Shown piece by piece: positions 1 to 12,711 of a DNA stretch of 64,000 nt. Source of the stretch: Pseudomonas parakoreensis (lineage in GTDB: Bacteria > Pseudomonadota > Gammaproteobacteria > Pseudomonadales > Pseudomonadaceae); contig NZ_BQHY01000009.1 of NCBI RefSeq assembly GCF_021602155.1, forward strand, positions 124,001 through 188,000. Direction: 5' to 3'. How positions within the stretch are numbered: position 1 is the stretch's first letter; the number at the start of each line of letters is the position of its first letter. The notes under the pieces were generated by a model, which saw nothing but the letters and a program-made list of their open reading frames with translations, ran no database searches and was not told the origin of the DNA. The position numbers were made by a program, and so were the translations under genes.

Positions 1-64
1 TCGGGTTACTCCCGCAGGCCGCCAGCGTACCGGTCAGCAACAACAGCGCTAACGACTTGACCAT
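1..64 (-). CDS. Lipoprotein, N-terminal part only
   Basis: Reading leftwards from 64, an ATG opens a frame that runs off the window. It encodes a short basic start, a leucine-rich hydrophobic stretch and an L-A-A-C lipobox, so the product is very probably an outer-membrane or periplasmic lipoprotein. A Shine-Dalgarno-like AAGGAG lies just upstream. It sits 34 bases downstream of pgk on the same strand. In Pseudomonas a small lipoprotein gene usually lies between pgk and fba, so this is likely that gene; only 21 residues are visible, so no function can be given. Confidence 0.7.
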   Translation of the reverse strand, partial: MVKSLALLLLTGTLAACGSNP

Positions 65-98
65 CTGAACACTCCTTTGCCTGGCCAACCGGGCGGCC

Positions 99-1262
99 TC
101 AGGCCTTGGCCCGGCTTTCCAGGACTTCAACGGCTGGCAGCACCTTGCCTTCGACGAATTCGAGGAACGCGCCACCACCGGTGGAAATGTAGGAGATTTG
201 CTCGGCCACGCCATATTTATCGATGGCCGCCAGGGTGTCGCCACCGCCGGCAATGGAGAATGCGGCGCTGTCAGCGATGGCCTGGGCCAGCACTTTGGTG
301 CCGTTGCCGAACTGATCGAATTCGAACACGCCGACCGGACCGTTCCACAGAATGGTTTTCGACGATTTCAGCAGTTCGGCGAAGTTGGCCGCGGTTTGCG
401 GGCCGATGTCCAGAATCATGTCGTCAGCGGCAACGTCAGCGATCAGCTTGACGGTGGCTTCGGCGCTTTCGGCGAATTCCTTGGCAACCACCACGTCCAC
501 CGGCAGCGGCACGCTGACCTTGGCGGCGATGGCGCGCGCGGTGTCCAGCAGGTCCGGCTCGTACAGCGACTTGCCGACCGGGTGACCGGCGGCCGCCAGG
601 AAGGTGTTGGCGATGCCGCCGCCAACGATCAGTTGATCGCAGATCTGGCTCAGGCTGTTGAGGACGTCGAGTTTGGTCGACACCTTGGAACCTGCAACGA
701 TCGCAGCCATTGGCTTGGCCGGCGCGCCCAGCGCCTTGCCCAGTGCCTCCAGCTCAGCGGCCAGCAGCGGGCCTGCCGCGGCGACCTTGGCGAACTTGGC
801 CACGCCGTGCGTCGAACCTTCAGCGCGGTGAGCAGTGCCAAAGGCGTCCATCACGAACACGTCGCACAGGGCGGCATATTGCTGGGCGAGGTCGTCGGCG
901 TTCTTTTTCTCGCCCTTGTTGAAGCGCACGTTTTCGAACAGCACGATGTCGCCGGCCTTGACGTCAACGCCATCCAGGTAATCGGCCACCAGCGGCACTT
1001 CGCGGCCCAGAGCCTTGCTCAGGTAGTCAGCGACTGGCTTGAGGCTGTTCTCGGCGGAGAACTCACCTTCGGTCGGACGGCCCAGGTGCGAACACACCAT
1101 CACCGCCGCACCTTTTTCCAGGGCCAGCTTGATGGTCGGCAGCGAAGCCAGGATACGCGCATCGCTGGTGACAACACCGTCCTTGACTGGGACGTTGAGG
1201 TCTTCGCGGATCAATACGCGCTTACCTTGCAGATCGAGGTCGGACATCTTCAACACGGTCAT
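99..1262 (-). CDS. pgk: Phosphoglycerate kinase
   Basis: This cytosolic glycolytic enzyme transfers phosphate between 1,3-bisphosphoglycerate and ADP. The 387-residue product has the family's usual length and hallmarks: an R-E-D-L-N-V-P start segment, S-H-L-G-R-P, the L-F-E-N-V-R-F strand, the hinge region around [16 protein letters not shown], and a C-terminal G-G-G-D-T nucleotide loop. The start at 1262 (M-T-V-L-K-M) is chosen because AGGAAG precedes it; the frame stays open 35 codons further upstream, but that extension is not family-like. It follows epd by 26 bases on the same strand, consistent with an epd-pgk operon. Confidence 0.97.
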   Translation of the reverse strand: MTVLKMSDLDLQGKRVLIREDLNVPVKDGVVTSDARILASLPTIKLALEKGAAVMVCSHLGRPTEGEFSAENSLKPVADYLSKALGREVPLVADYLDGVDVKAGDIVLFENVRFNKGEKKNADDLAQQYAALCDVFVMDAFGTAHRAEGSTHGVAKFAKVAAAGPLLAAELEALGKALGAPAKPMAAIVAGSKVSTKLDVLNSLSQICDQLIVGGGIANTFLAAAGHPVGKSLYEPDLLDTARAIAAKVSVPLPVDVVVAKEFAESAEATVKLIADVAADDMILDIGPQTAANFAELLKSSKTILWNGPVGVFEFDQFGNGTKVLAQAIADSAAFSIAGGGDTLAAIDKYGVAEQISYISTGGGAFLEFVEGKVLPAVEVLESRAKA

Positions 1263-1288
1263 GGGTCGCACTTCCTGAGTAACTGTTC

Positions 1289-2347
1289 TTAGAGAGCAGG
1301 TTTTTTTGAAATCGCTGTTTGCAGATAGTGGTCTGCAACGTCCAGCATTCGGTTGGCAAAACCCCATTCGTTGTCGAACCAGGCCAGGATGTTCACCAGT
1401 TTGGGGCCGGAAACACGGGTCTGACTGGCATCGACGATGGCCGAATGTGGGTCATGGTTGAAATCACAGCTGGCGTGCGGCAACTCGGTGTAGGCCAGCA
1501 GTCCCTTGAGCGGGCCGCTGGTGGCGGCTTCACGCAGGATCCGGTTGACCTCGCCCGCATCGGTCGCGGTGGCGGTCTGCATCGTGATGTCGAGGCAGGA
1601 CACGTTGACCGTCGGCACGCGTACGGCTTTGGCCTGAATTCGCCCGGCAAGTTCCGGCAGCAGGCGCTCGATGCCACGCGCCAGACCAGTGGACACCGGG
1701 ATCACCGACTGGAACGCCGAACGGGTGCGGCGCAGGTCTTCATGGTGATAGGCGTCGATCACCGGCTGATCGTTCATCGCCGAGTGAATGGTGGTGATCG
1801 ACACGTAATCCAGGCCAATCGCCTTGTCCAGCAGACGCAACAGCGGCACGCCGCAGTTGGTGGTGCAGGAGGCGTTGGACACCAGCAGTTCGGCGCCGGT
1901 CAGGCAATCCTGATTGACACCGTAGACGATGGTGGCGTCGACATCCGCCTCGCTGGCCATCGGTTGCGAGAACAGCACGCGGGGCGCGCCGGCGTCGAGG
2001 AAACGCTGGCCATCTTCGCGGGTGTGGTAAGCGCCGGAGCATTCGAGCACCAGGTCGACGCCCAGCGCCGCCCAGTCGATGCCTTCGGGGGTGGCACTGC
2101 GCAGGACCTTCACGCAGTCGCCATTAATATGCAGACAATCGCCTTCTACACGCACTTCGCCGGGAAACCGGCCGTGAGTGGAATCAAAGCGTGTCAGGTA
2201 TTCGATACTGGCCATGTCCGCCAGATCGTTGATCGCGACAATCTCAAACCCGGCCTTCTCGCCACGCTCGAACAACGCACGCAAGACGCAACGACCAATC
2301 CGGCCGTAGCCGTTGAGTGCAACTTTGTAGGGACGCGGTTGAGGCAT
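1289..2347 (-). CDS. epd: Erythrose-4-phosphate dehydrogenase
   Basis: An NAD-dependent GAPDH-like enzyme that oxidises erythrose 4-phosphate to 4-phosphoerythronate, the entry step of pyridoxal phosphate synthesis. The 352-residue product has the Rossmann start N-G-Y-G-R-I-G-R (residues 12-19) and the catalytic A-S-C-T-T-N-C motif with Cys161. Position between tktA and pgk is the standard Pseudomonas context and favours epd over gapA. The start at 2347 gives the usual N-terminus; an upstream in-frame start would add ten residues of unlikely sequence. A gapB-type role cannot be fully excluded from sequence alone. Confidence 0.92.
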   Translation of the reverse strand: MPQPRPYKVALNGYGRIGRCVLRALFERGEKAGFEIVAINDLADMASIEYLTRFDSTHGRFPGEVRVEGDCLHINGDCVKVLRSATPEGIDWAALGVDLVLECSGAYHTREDGQRFLDAGAPRVLFSQPMASEADVDATIVYGVNQDCLTGAELLVSNASCTTNCGVPLLRLLDKAIGLDYVSITTIHSAMNDQPVIDAYHHEDLRRTRSAFQSVIPVSTGLARGIERLLPELAGRIQAKAVRVPTVNVSCLDITMQTATATDAGEVNRILREAATSGPLKGLLAYTELPHASCDFNHDPHSAIVDASQTRVSGPKLVNILAWFDNEWGFANRMLDVADHYLQTAISKKPAL

Positions 2348-2384
2348 GGGGTTCTCGATAGTATTCGCTAACAACACAACCCCA

Positions 2385-2469
2385 TGTAGGAGCTGCCGAA
2401 GGCTGCGATCTTTTGATCCTGTTGTTCAAGATCAAGATCAAAAGATCGCAGCCTTCGGCAGCTCCTACA
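2385..2469. repeat. REP-type inverted repeat pair
   Basis: Two inverted copies of a roughly 33-base unit beginning TGTAGGAGCTGCCGAAGGCT face each other across a short AT-rich centre, forming a long potential hairpin between tktA and epd. The same unit recurs at 7036-7110, 60814-60898 and 63111-63176. This is the usual appearance of Pseudomonas REP/REPIN elements. Confidence 0.85.
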
Positions 2470-2503
2470 GGGAACGCGGCGACTTGGGTCGCCGCGCTAT
2501 GTT

Positions 2504-4501
2504 TTAGTCTTCCAGCAGCTCTTCAGCCTGACCCAGGATGTTGTCCAGGGTGAAACCGAATTCTTCGAACAGTGCCGAAGCCGGCGCCGATTCGCCGTAG
2601 GTGGTCATGCCGATCACGCGACCTTCCAGACCCACGTACTTGAACCAGAAGTCGGCATGAGCCGCTTCGATCGCGATACGTGCGCTGACCTGCAGCGGCA
2701 GAACCGATTGCTTGTAGCCGGCATCCTGCGCATCGAACACGCTGGTGCAAGGCATGGAAACCACACGCACCTTGCGGCCTTGCCCGGTCAGCTTGTCGTA
2801 GGCCTGAACGGCCAGACCGACTTCCGAACCGGTGGCGATCAGGATCAGCTCAGGCTCGCCTGCGCAGTCCTTCAACACATAGCCACCACGGCTGATGTCA
2901 GCGATCTGGGCGGCGTCGCGTTCCTGATGCTGCAGGTTCTGACGCGAGAAGATCAGCGCCGACGGGCCGTCCTTGCGCTCCAGCGCGTTTTTCCAGGCCA
3001 CCGCCGATTCAACGGCATCGGCTGGACGCCAGGTGTCGAGGTTCGGCGTGGAACGCAGGCTGGTCAGTTGCTCGATCGGCTGGTGCGTCGGGCCGTCTTC
3101 GCCCAGACCGATGGAGTCGTGGGTGTAGACGTGGATCACGCGTTTCTTCATCAGTGCCGACATGCGCACCGCGTTGCGCGCATATTCCATGAACATCAGG
3201 AAGGTCGCGCCGTAAGGCACCAGACCGCCGTGCAGGGACACGCCGTTCATGATCGCGGTCATGCCGAATTCGCGCACGCCGTAGTACATGTAGTTGCCGC
3301 TGGCATCTTCAGCGCTGACGCCCTTGCAACCTTTCCACAGGGTCAGGTTGGAACCGGCCAGGTCAGCCGAACCGCCGAGCAGCTCCGGCAGCAACGGGCC
3401 GAACGCGTTCAGGGTGTTCTGGCTGGCTTTACGGCTGGCGATGGTTTCGCCTTTGGCCGCGACTTCAGCGATGTAAGCCGAGGCTTTTTCCGCGAAGTCC
3501 GCCGGCAGTTCGCCGCTCAGACGACGGATCAGCTCGTTGGCTTCGGTCGGGAACGCCGCAGAGTAGGCAGCGAAACGCTGATCCCATTCGGCTTCGGCGG
3601 CGCGACCTTTTTCCTTGGCATCCCACTCGGCATAGATGTCGGCCGGGATTTCGAACGGGCCGTAGTTCCAGTTCAGCGCCTGACGGGTCAGAGCGATTTC
3701 CGCGTCACCCAGCGGGGCGCCGTGGCAATCTTCCTTGCCCTGCTTGTTCGGCGAACCGAAACCGATGGTGGTCTTGCAGCAGATCAGGGTCGGCAGCGGG
3801 CTCTTGCGCGCGGTTTCGATGGCGGTCTTGATCTCTTCCGGATCGTGACCGTCGACGTTGCGGATCACCTGCCAGTTGTAGGACTCGAAACGCTTTGGCG
3901 TGTCATCGGTGAACCAGCCTTCGACTTCGCCATCGATGGAAATGCCGTTGTCATCGTAGAAGGCGATCAGCTTGCCCAGGCCCAGGGTACCGGCCAGAGA
4001 AGCGACTTCGTGGGAAATGCCTTCCATCATGCAGCCATCACCGAGGAACACGTAGGTGTGGTGATCAACGATGTTGTGGCCAGGACGGTTGAACTGCGCG
4101 CCGAGAACTTTCTCCGCCAGCGCGAAACCGACGGCGTTGGCCAGACCCTGACCCAGCGGGCCGGTGGTGGTTTCGACGCCCGGGGTGTAGCCGAATTCCG
4201 GGTGGCCCGGGGTGCGGCTGTGCAGTTGACGGAACTGCTTGAGGTCGTCGATCGACAGGTCGTAACCGGTCAGGTGCAGCAGCGAGTAGATCAACATCGA
4301 GCCGTGGCCGTTGGACAGCACGAAGCGGTCACGGTCGGCGAACGACGGGTTGCTCGGGTTGTGCTTGAGGTAGTCGCGCCAAAGTACTTCGGCGATATCT
4401 GCCATACCCATGGGGGCACCGGGATGGCCGCTGTTGGCTTTTTGCACGGCATCCATGCTGAGGGCACGAATGGCGTTGGCACGCTCACGACGGCTAGGCA
4501 T
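2504..4501 (-). CDS. tktA: Transketolase
   Basis: Thiamine-diphosphate enzyme of the pentose phosphate pathway that moves two-carbon ketol units and supplies erythrose 4-phosphate, the substrate of the neighbouring epd product. The 665-residue protein has normal length and classic motifs: G-H-P-G-A-P-M-G-M near residue 26, a G-D-G-C-M-M-E-G thiamine diphosphate signature, and the [15 protein letters not shown] segment in the pyrimidine domain. It is transcribed divergently from the sahR-like gene across a 258-base gap holding a long palindrome, and leads the tktA-epd-pgk series. Confidence 0.97.
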   Translation of the reverse strand: MPSRRERANAIRALSMDAVQKANSGHPGAPMGMADIAEVLWRDYLKHNPSNPSFADRDRFVLSNGHGSMLIYSLLHLTGYDLSIDDLKQFRQLHSRTPGHPEFGYTPGVETTTGPLGQGLANAVGFALAEKVLGAQFNRPGHNIVDHHTYVFLGDGCMMEGISHEVASLAGTLGLGKLIAFYDDNGISIDGEVEGWFTDDTPKRFESYNWQVIRNVDGHDPEEIKTAIETARKSPLPTLICCKTTIGFGSPNKQGKEDCHGAPLGDAEIALTRQALNWNYGPFEIPADIYAEWDAKEKGRAAEAEWDQRFAAYSAAFPTEANELIRRLSGELPADFAEKASAYIAEVAAKGETIASRKASQNTLNAFGPLLPELLGGSADLAGSNLTLWKGCKGVSAEDASGNYMYYGVREFGMTAIMNGVSLHGGLVPYGATFLMFMEYARNAVRMSALMKKRVIHVYTHDSIGLGEDGPTHQPIEQLTSLRSTPNLDTWRPADAVESAVAWKNALERKDGPSALIFSRQNLQHQERDAAQIADISRGGYVLKDCAGEPELILIATGSEVGLAVQAYDKLTGQGRKVRVVSMPCTSVFDAQDAGYKQSVLPLQVSARIAIEAAHADFWFKYVGLEGRVIGMTTYGESAPASALFEEFGFTLDNILGQAEELLED

Positions 4502-4694
4502 CGCTGATCTCCTGGGTGTGAATAGATTGAAACGGAAAAAAGGAGGGCATTTTCCCTCACCGGAGCGCCTCGGGGCAATGACAGATAGTCATCCGAGGGC
4601 GTTTTTCCCGTGCTGGACGGCGGTTTCGTCTGGTGAAACCTTTCCGCTGTTCGTTTGTAGAGTTAACCAGCCAGTGAGAAGTGCCATCTATCGA

Positions 4695-4720
4695 GCAATA
4701 TCAAAACTTTTTGATATTGC
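4695..4720. promoter_or_regulatory. Probable SahR-type operator palindrome
   Basis: The half-site GCAATATCAAAAC is followed directly by a right half that is its reverse complement at 12 of 13 positions, giving a near-perfect 26-base palindrome with an ATATCAAA...TTTGATAT core. It lies 40 bases before the ArsR/methyltransferase gene that leads into metK, which is where an autoregulatory operator is expected. Assignment to SahR is inference. Confidence 0.65.
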
Positions 4721-4759
4721 CCTTGCGGCGATTTCCCACCGTCACTAGACTGCTGCCCC

Positions 4760-5755
4760 ATGAACTTACGCGTGCCTTCCATTCGCCATGACGATTGCGA
4801 CGAGCTGGCGGCCCTGTGCAAGGCCGGTGGCGACCCGCTGCGCCTGAATGTATTGCGCGCGCTGGCCAACGATTCGTTCGGCGTACTGGAGCTGGCGCAG
4901 ATTTTCGGCATTGGTCAGTCAGGCATGAGCCACCACCTCAAGGTGCTGGCCCAGGCCGATCTGGTGGCGACGCGCCGCGAGGGCAACGCGATTTTCTATC
5001 GCCGCGCCCTGCCCCACACCGAATTGCTGGGCGGCAAGTTGCATGCAGCACTGTTAGAAGAAGTCGACAATCTGGCGCTGCCGGAGGACGTGCAGGCTCG
5101 CATCACTCAGGTCCACGGACAGCGTGAAGCCGCCAGCCAGGATTTTTTCGCCCGGGTTGCGGAAAAATTCCGCGCCCAGCAAGACTTGATCGCAGGTCTG
5201 CCGCAGTACCGCGACAGCGTGCTGGCCCTGCTCGACAAACTGAACTTCAATGGTGCTGCCACGGCCATTGAAGTCGGCCCCGGCGATGGTGCTTTTCTGC
5301 CGGAACTGGCCCGCCGCTTCGGCACCGTAACCGCGCTGGACAACAGCCCGGCGATGCTCGAACTGGCGCGTCAGGTATGTGAACGTGAACGGCTGGCTAA
5401 CGTCAGCCTGCAATTGGCCGATGCATTGAATGGCTCCAGCCTTCAGGCCGATTGCGTGGTACTGAACATGGTGTTGCACCATTTCGCCGCGCCGGCCGAA
5501 GCGCTCAAGCACATGGCCGGCCTGCTGCAACCGGGCGGTAGCTTGCTCGTGACAGAGTTATGTAGCCACAACCAGAGTTGGGCCAGGGAGGCCTGCGGTG
5601 ATCTGTGGTTGGGGTTTGAACAGGACGATCTGGCCCGTTGGGCCACCGCTGCGGGACTCGTTCCCGGGGACAGCCTCTATGTAGGCTTACGTAATGGTTT
5701 CCAGATCCAGGTTCGCCACTTTCAGCGACCGGCTGGCGACACTCACCATCGGTAA
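4760..5755 (+). CDS. ArsR-family regulator fused to SAM methyltransferase domain (SahR-like)
   Basis: The 331-residue protein has an ArsR/SmtB winged helix at about residues 15-95 (G-Q-S-G-M-S-H-H-L-K-V-L recognition helix) followed by a class I methyltransferase fold from about 150, with motif I E-V-G-P-G-D-G-A-F near residue 175. No metal-binding cysteine pair is seen in the HTH, so metal sensing is unlikely. The next gene, 18 bases downstream, is metK. ArsR-family SahR proteins are known to repress SAM-cycle genes and respond to SAH; the fused SAM/SAH-binding domain, the metK neighbour and the palindrome upstream all fit that role. The name is inference, so no gene symbol is given. Confidence 0.85.
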   Translation: MNLRVPSIRHDDCDELAALCKAGGDPLRLNVLRALANDSFGVLELAQIFGIGQSGMSHHLKVLAQADLVATRREGNAIFYRRALPHTELLGGKLHAALLEEVDNLALPEDVQARITQVHGQREAASQDFFARVAEKFRAQQDLIAGLPQYRDSVLALLDKLNFNGAATAIEVGPGDGAFLPELARRFGTVTALDNSPAMLELARQVCERERLANVSLQLADALNGSSLQADCVVLNMVLHHFAAPAEALKHMAGLLQPGGSLLVTELCSHNQSWAREACGDLWLGFEQDDLARWATAAGLVPGDSLYVGLRNGFQIQVRHFQRPAGDTHHR

Positions 5756-5773
5756 ATTCAGGAAAACATCGAG

Positions 5774-6964
<1,191 letters not shown>

Positions 6965-6980
6965 GCCCTTCCCGGCTGCA

Positions 6981-7019
6981 AAAAAAGCCCCGCACGGTTC
7001 GCGCCGTGCGGGGCTTTTT
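6981..7019 (+). terminator. Rho-independent terminator of metK
   Basis: A GC-rich stem (AAAAAGCCCCGCACGG pairing with CCGTGCGGGGCTTTTT) with a short loop and a T-run, directly after the metK stop. Because of the A-run on the other side it could work on either strand. Confidence 0.92.
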
Positions 7020-7035
7020 CATGCTTGCCAGGATT

Positions 7036-7110
7036 AAAAGATCGCAGCCTTCGGCAGCTCCTACACAACGCATCCCCCTGTAGGAGCTGCTGAAGGCTGC
7101 GATCTTTTGA
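7036..7110. repeat. REP-type inverted repeat pair
   Basis: Two units of the same family as at 2385, here arranged tail to tail (one reads out as AAAAGATCGCAGCC..., the other as TGTAGGAGCTGC...) with a few bases between. It separates metK from ligB. Confidence 0.82.
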
Positions 7111-7192
7111 CTTTAACGCTGCGCAACACCCCGCAAAACACCCAGGCTACCCGACCCGCAATCCTCGCCTAGCCTTCAAACATTCCCCCTGA

Positions 7193-8884
<1,692 letters not shown>

Positions 8885-8977
8885 TCACGCAATCCCGGCA
8901 GCCGGGAACCGAAGGAACGTCAGACGCTCAAACAGCGCAGTGCCACCGACCCGATTGCCTTCGCACATGGAGCTTTT

Positions 8978-9373
8978 ATGAAATTTCTTGCACCGCTCGC
9001 CTTGCTGACCCTCTGTGGCGTTTTGGCCGCACCTGCGATGGCCGACGAAGATGCACCGGGCCTGACCGGTTGCGCCGCGAAGAAGCAGGGCATCATCAAT
9101 CAGATCGAACAAGCCAAATCCCGAGGCAACACCGACCAGCAGGCGGGTCTGCAAACCGCTCTGGAGGAAGTGACGAAAAACTGCACCGATGCGGGCCTGA
9201 AGAAAGAACGCGAGAACAAGGTGCTGGAAGCCAAGCACGAAGTCAGCAAACGTCAGGCTGATCTCGACAAGGCGATGAAGAAAGGTGATCCGGAGAAGAT
9301 CGACAAGCGCAAAAACAAACTCGCCGAGTCGCGCAAAGAACTGCAGGATGCGCTGGACCAGATTGACAAGTAA
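8978..9373 (+). CDS. DUF1090 periplasmic protein
   Basis: A 131-residue protein with a clear signal peptide (cleavage likely after A-P-A-M-A, about residue 22), two cysteines and a long charged helical region rich in Lys, Glu and Asp that should form a coiled coil. The pattern matches the DUF1090 (YqjC-like) family, whose function is unknown. The start at 8978 follows a GGAG at a suitable distance. Confidence 0.85.
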   Translation: MKFLAPLALLTLCGVLAAPAMADEDAPGLTGCAAKKQGIINQIEQAKSRGNTDQQAGLQTALEEVTKNCTDAGLKKERENKVLEAKHEVSKRQADLDKAMKKGDPEKIDKRKNKLAESRKELQDALDQIDK

Positions 9374-9401
9374 CCGAAGGTTTGGTGAGGGAGATTTATG
9401 T

Positions 9402-9537
9402 GGTGAGGGGATTTATCCCCGATGGGCTGCGCAGCAGCCCCAAAACCATTCAACCGAGTCTTTCAGAAAGAACAGCAGGTTCACGACGGCTTCGCCGCCG
9501 ATCGGGGCGGTGCGACGTTTCGCTAAATCCCCTCGCC
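9402..9537. repeat. Imperfect inverted repeat of intergenic type
   Basis: GTGAGGGGATTTA at 9402-9414 faces TAAATCCCCTCGCC at 9524-9537, enclosing GC-rich material (GGGCTGCGCAGCAGCCC and CGGCGGCGAAGCCG are local stems). This is typical of dispersed non-coding repeats in fluorescent pseudomonads; it separates the DUF1090 and cytochrome genes. Confidence 0.55.
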
Positions 9538-9553
9538 ACAATTGCTCAGCAGT

Positions 9554-10003
9554 TCAATGATCGCGAAACTCTTTATGGCAAGCGCTGCAGGCATCTTCAA
9601 CCTTCTGCACGGCCGGCCCGAGGTTACTGGCCTTGTACGGCTCAACCTTGCTGGCGATCACCAGTTCACCGGTGGCCGCCTCAAGGTTGCGGGCCAGTTC
9701 CTGAAAGCGGGCCTGACGCAGCCAGACATCGTCCCTGGCGCTGGTGTGATCTTCTTCGCGCACCTGCGGGAAATGCTTCCACGGTTCATGGGACAACGCA
9801 TCAAGTTTCACCGCACCCTCGGCGAATTTCGGCCCGTCGAACGGAATGCGCCCGCGCAACATGCCGCCCAGGTCTTCACCGGTCTTGAGCATCTGCTTGA
9901 AGATCGCCTTGCGTTGACCCAGCGGCGAATTCGGATCGACTCCGCCACAGGCGGACAAGGTCAGACAGGCCAGCAATACAACAGCAATTCTTTTAAGAGT
10001 CAT
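9554..10003 (-). CDS. Cytochrome c (cytochrome c'-like lipoprotein)
   Basis: A 149-residue exported protein. The N-terminus has a lipobox (L-S-A-C, residues 16-19), so it is probably lipid-anchored in the periplasm. A single C-S-A-C-H haem-binding motif lies at residues 139-143, very close to the C-terminus, as in four-helix cytochromes c'. The region between is helical with no second haem site. It is monocistronic, convergent with the DUF1090 gene. The redox partner is not evident. Confidence 0.85.
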   Translation of the reverse strand: MTLKRIAVVLLACLTLSACGGVDPNSPLGQRKAIFKQMLKTGEDLGGMLRGRIPFDGPKFAEGAVKLDALSHEPWKHFPQVREEDHTSARDDVWLRQARFQELARNLEAATGELVIASKVEPYKASNLGPAVQKVEDACSACHKEFRDH

Positions 10004-10081
10004 GGTGGCTTCAGGTCACGGAATTCGGCGGCCAGTATCCTCGCGTCGCCGTCAAACACCAATAGCCCTATTAAAAATACG

Positions 10082-10114
10082 GGTTGCCCGAGCGCATGGA
10101 GCACTCGGGCAACC
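10082..10114 (+). promoter_or_regulatory. Hairpin in the mltA leader
   Basis: GGTTGCCCGAG (10082-10092) pairs perfectly with CTCGGGCAACC (10104-10114). It ends 17 bases before the mltA ATG, next to the AGGAAT ribosome-binding region, and has no T-run, so it is either a leader structure or a terminator for upstream transcription. Confidence 0.55.
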
Positions 10115-10131
10115 GGCACAGGAATCACTCC

Positions 10132-11316
10132 ATGAACCGCCGTTTCAAGGCCTGGCGTCACCCGCTGATCGCAACCCTGCCGCTGCTGGCTATCCTTGCT
10201 GGCTGTACGGGCGGCGACAATGCCAAACCGAAAACCCACGCCTTGGCGACTTATTCCAGCGCCACCTGGGAAGCCCTGCCGGCGGTGTCCGACAGCGACC
10301 TGGTCGCCGGCTTCGGCTCGTGGCGCAGCGCCTGCATCCGACTCAAGGCTGATCCGATCTGGGGTGGCACCTGCGCGGCAGCCGCCAGCGTGCCGCAAAG
10401 CGCCAACGAGATTCGCGCGTTCCTCAAGCAGAACCTCGACGTGTTCGGGTTGCGCGCCGAACACGACAACCCCAACGGCCTGATCACCGGTTACTACGAG
10501 CCGGTCTACCCCGGCAGCCTGACCCCCACCGAAACAGCCAACGTGCCGGTCTATGGTGTGCCCGAAGACATGATCATCGTGTCGCTGGACAGCATTTACC
10601 CCGAACTCAAGGGCAAGCGCCTGCGCGGTCGCCTCGAAGGTCGGGTGCTCAGGCCGTATGACGACGCCGCAACCATCGAATCCAAAGGCGTCAAAGCCCC
10701 GGTGGTGGCGTACCTGACCGATCCGATGAACCTGCAATTCCTGCAGATTCAGGGCTCCGGGCGGATTCAGACAACGGACGGCAAACAACTGCGCATCGCC
10801 TACGCCGACCAGAATGGCCACCCGTACCGGCCGATCGGCCGCTGGCTGGTGGAACAGGGCGAGTTGAAGAAAGAAGACGTGACCATGAGCGCGATCAGCA
10901 ATTGGGCCAAGGCCAACCCGTCGCGCATTCCGGAGCTGCTGGGCAGCAACCCGAGCTACGTGTTTTTCACTCGCAACCCGGACAGCAATGAAGGCCCGCG
11001 CGGCTCGTTGAACGTACCGCTGACGGCCGGCTATAGCGCGGCGGTGGATCGCAAGGTGATTCCGTTGGGCAGTCTGCTGTGGTTGTCGACCACCCGTCCG
11101 GATGGCACCGCTCTGGTTCGCCCGGTCGCGGCGCAGGACACTGGCGGCGCGATTGCCGGCGAGGTGCGCGCGGACTTGTTCTGGGGCACCGGCGACGCAG
11201 CCGGGCAACTGGCCGGGGACATGAAACAGCAGGGGCAGATCTGGATGCTCTGGCCTAAAGGTGCGGCGTTGCCGCAAGTACCGCAGGTGGCCGATACGGT
11301 TAAGGACAAGCCTTAA
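10132..11316 (+). CDS. mltA: Membrane-bound lytic murein transglycosylase A
   Basis: Outer-membrane lipoprotein that cleaves peptidoglycan glycan strands, forming 1,6-anhydromuramic ends. The 394-residue product has a lipobox L-A-G-C with Cys25, the MltA barrel domain (G-Y-Y-E-P near residue 120) and a C-terminal 3D domain with the A-Q-D-T-G-G-A-I motif. The start at 10132 is chosen over an in-frame ATG at 10084 because it gives a proper signal sequence and follows AGGAAT; the upstream ATG lies within the hairpin. Confidence 0.95.
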   Translation: MNRRFKAWRHPLIATLPLLAILAGCTGGDNAKPKTHALATYSSATWEALPAVSDSDLVAGFGSWRSACIRLKADPIWGGTCAAAASVPQSANEIRAFLKQNLDVFGLRAEHDNPNGLITGYYEPVYPGSLTPTETANVPVYGVPEDMIIVSLDSIYPELKGKRLRGRLEGRVLRPYDDAATIESKGVKAPVVAYLTDPMNLQFLQIQGSGRIQTTDGKQLRIAYADQNGHPYRPIGRWLVEQGELKKEDVTMSAISNWAKANPSRIPELLGSNPSYVFFTRNPDSNEGPRGSLNVPLTAGYSAAVDRKVIPLGSLLWLSTTRPDGTALVRPVAAQDTGGAIAGEVRADLFWGTGDAAGQLAGDMKQQGQIWMLWPKGAALPQVPQVADTVKDKP

Positions 11317-11340
11317 GCGCCTCGGCGCCAGAGCTACCGC

Positions 11341-11431
11341 CTTCGCGGGCAAGCCCGCTCCCACAGGTATCCATGGCGAGCACAAATCCTGTGTACACCC
11401 AAGCCCTGTGGGAGCGGGCTTGCCCGCGAAG
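11341..11431. repeat. REP pair of a second family
   Basis: CTTCGCGGGCAAGCCCGCTC at 11341 and its reverse complement ending at 11431 form two inverted units around a 38-base spacer. The core differs from the TGTAGGAGCTGC family elsewhere in the window. This is a well-known Pseudomonas intergenic repeat type. Confidence 0.85.
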
Positions 11432-11454
11432 AGGCCGGCAGCAGCACCCGAGAA

Positions 11455-11838
11455 TCAGACAGACACAAAGAAGAACGCAGCAATCAGCCCCATCCCGACG
11501 AACCACACCAGCGACCGCAAGATCGCCCAGTCCGCCAGATAGCAAATGATGTACAGCAGACGACTGGTGATAAACAGCACCGCCAGCACATTCACCGTCA
11601 CCAACTGCGCCGTGCCCACCAGATGCGCAACAATCACTGCGGCAGCAAATGCCGGCATCACTTCGAAGCTGTTCAGCTGCGCCGCATGCGCCCGTCGGGC
11701 GACGCCGCCCACGCTATCGAGAAAATCCCGAGGATCATGATTGTCACTGAGCCGGAAACCGCCCGAGATCTTGGCCACGATCGTGCACACATACGGCAGG
11801 AAAATCGCGATCAATACACACCACAGAGCCACCGTCAT
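11455..11838 (-). CDS. MAPEG family membrane protein
   Basis: A 127-residue protein with four predicted membrane helices and the conserved R-R-A-H-x-A-Q-x-N-S-F-E segment (around residues 49-60) typical of bacterial MAPEG proteins related to microsomal glutathione transferases. No substrate can be inferred. It sits 39 bases downstream of the EamA transporter gene on the same strand, so the two may be co-transcribed. Confidence 0.88.
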   Translation of the reverse strand: MTVALWCVLIAIFLPYVCTIVAKISGGFRLSDNHDPRDFLDSVGGVARRAHAAQLNSFEVMPAFAAAVIVAHLVGTAQLVTVNVLAVLFITSRLLYIICYLADWAILRSLVWFVGMGLIAAFFFVSV

Positions 11839-11877
11839 AACGCCGTCCTTTTTTCGAGTGTTGGAAATGGCGGGCCG

Positions 11878-12711
11878 TCAGAACTTCATCACCAGCATGC
11901 CGATCAGCACCAGCCCACAGGCTAAGAGCCGCGGCCTGCCGAAAGGTTCTTTCAGGTAACGCATACCGAACAGCACCACCAGGATCACGCTGATCTCACG
12001 CAAGGCCGCCGCCTCGGCAATCGAGCCCAACTGCATCGCCCACAACACCAGAGCGTAGCTGAACAACACGCAGAACCCGACCGCCAGCCCCAGCTTCCAT
12101 TGCTCGCGCCAGAACACCAGAAACGCCGGGCGCTTGGCGACCCACGCCAGCAACGGAAACGGCCAGGCGCTGAGCAGCGTGACCCAGACCAGGTAATCCA
12201 GTGGATGCGACCAGCGCCGCAAGGCCTGGCCATCGATGTAGGTGTAGCAACCGATGCACAGCCCGATCAGCGCCACCACCGGCAGCATCGACCACGGCAA
12301 ATGCTTACCACCACCGCCCTGCCAGAGCAGACAGACCATGCCCAGCGGAATCAGCATGATCCCGAGGATCTGCTGCGTGGTGAGCACTTCGCCGGCGAAG
12401 ATCAGGGTCAGCGCCAGCACCACCAGCGGCGACAAGCCGCGCATCAAGGGATAGACCAACCCGAGGTCGCCGACCCGATAAGCCTGGATCAACAGATAGC
12501 GATACAGCAGCTCGAATGCTGCCGACGCCAGAATCCACGGCCAGATTTGCGCCTGCGGCAGGCTGATGAACGGAAAGGCCAGCGCCACGAACAACAGCGC
12601 CACCGTGTCCATGCACGCCACCACCAACAGCCGTTCGGCACTGAACTTGATCAGGGTATTCCACGTCGCATGCAACAGCGCCGCCATCAACACCAGAACT
12701 GTCGCCGCCAC
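11878..12711 (-). CDS. EamA/DMT-family transporter
   Basis: A 277-residue integral membrane protein with about ten hydrophobic segments and the two-repeat layout of the drug/metabolite transporter superfamily; the P-L-M-R-G-L-S-P segment near the end of the first half is typical. Such proteins export metabolites or amino acids; the substrate is unknown. It is transcribed away from the antiporter gene. Confidence 0.85.
   Translation of the reverse strand: MAATVLVLMAALLHATWNTLIKFSAERLLVVACMDTVALLFVALAFPFISLPQAQIWPWILASAAFELLYRYLLIQAYRVGDLGLVYPLMRGLSPLVVLALTLIFAGEVLTTQQILGIMLIPLGMVCLLWQGGGGKHLPWSMLPVVALIGLCIGCYTYIDGQALRRWSHPLDYLVWVTLLSAWPFPLLAWVAKRPAFLVFWREQWKLGLAVGFCVLFSYALVLWAMQLGSIAEAAALREISVILVVLFGMRYLKEPFGRPRLLACGLVLIGMLVMKF

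Noticed and set aside
2657-4507. Long rightward open frame of 616 codons across tktA
   Set aside because: It lies fully antisense to transketolase, which has all family motifs; GC-rich codon usage often leaves such long mirror frames open.
10000-11385. 461-codon leftward frame across mltA
   Set aside because: Antisense to mltA with its lipobox and 3D domain; composition is Arg/His-rich as in shadow frames.
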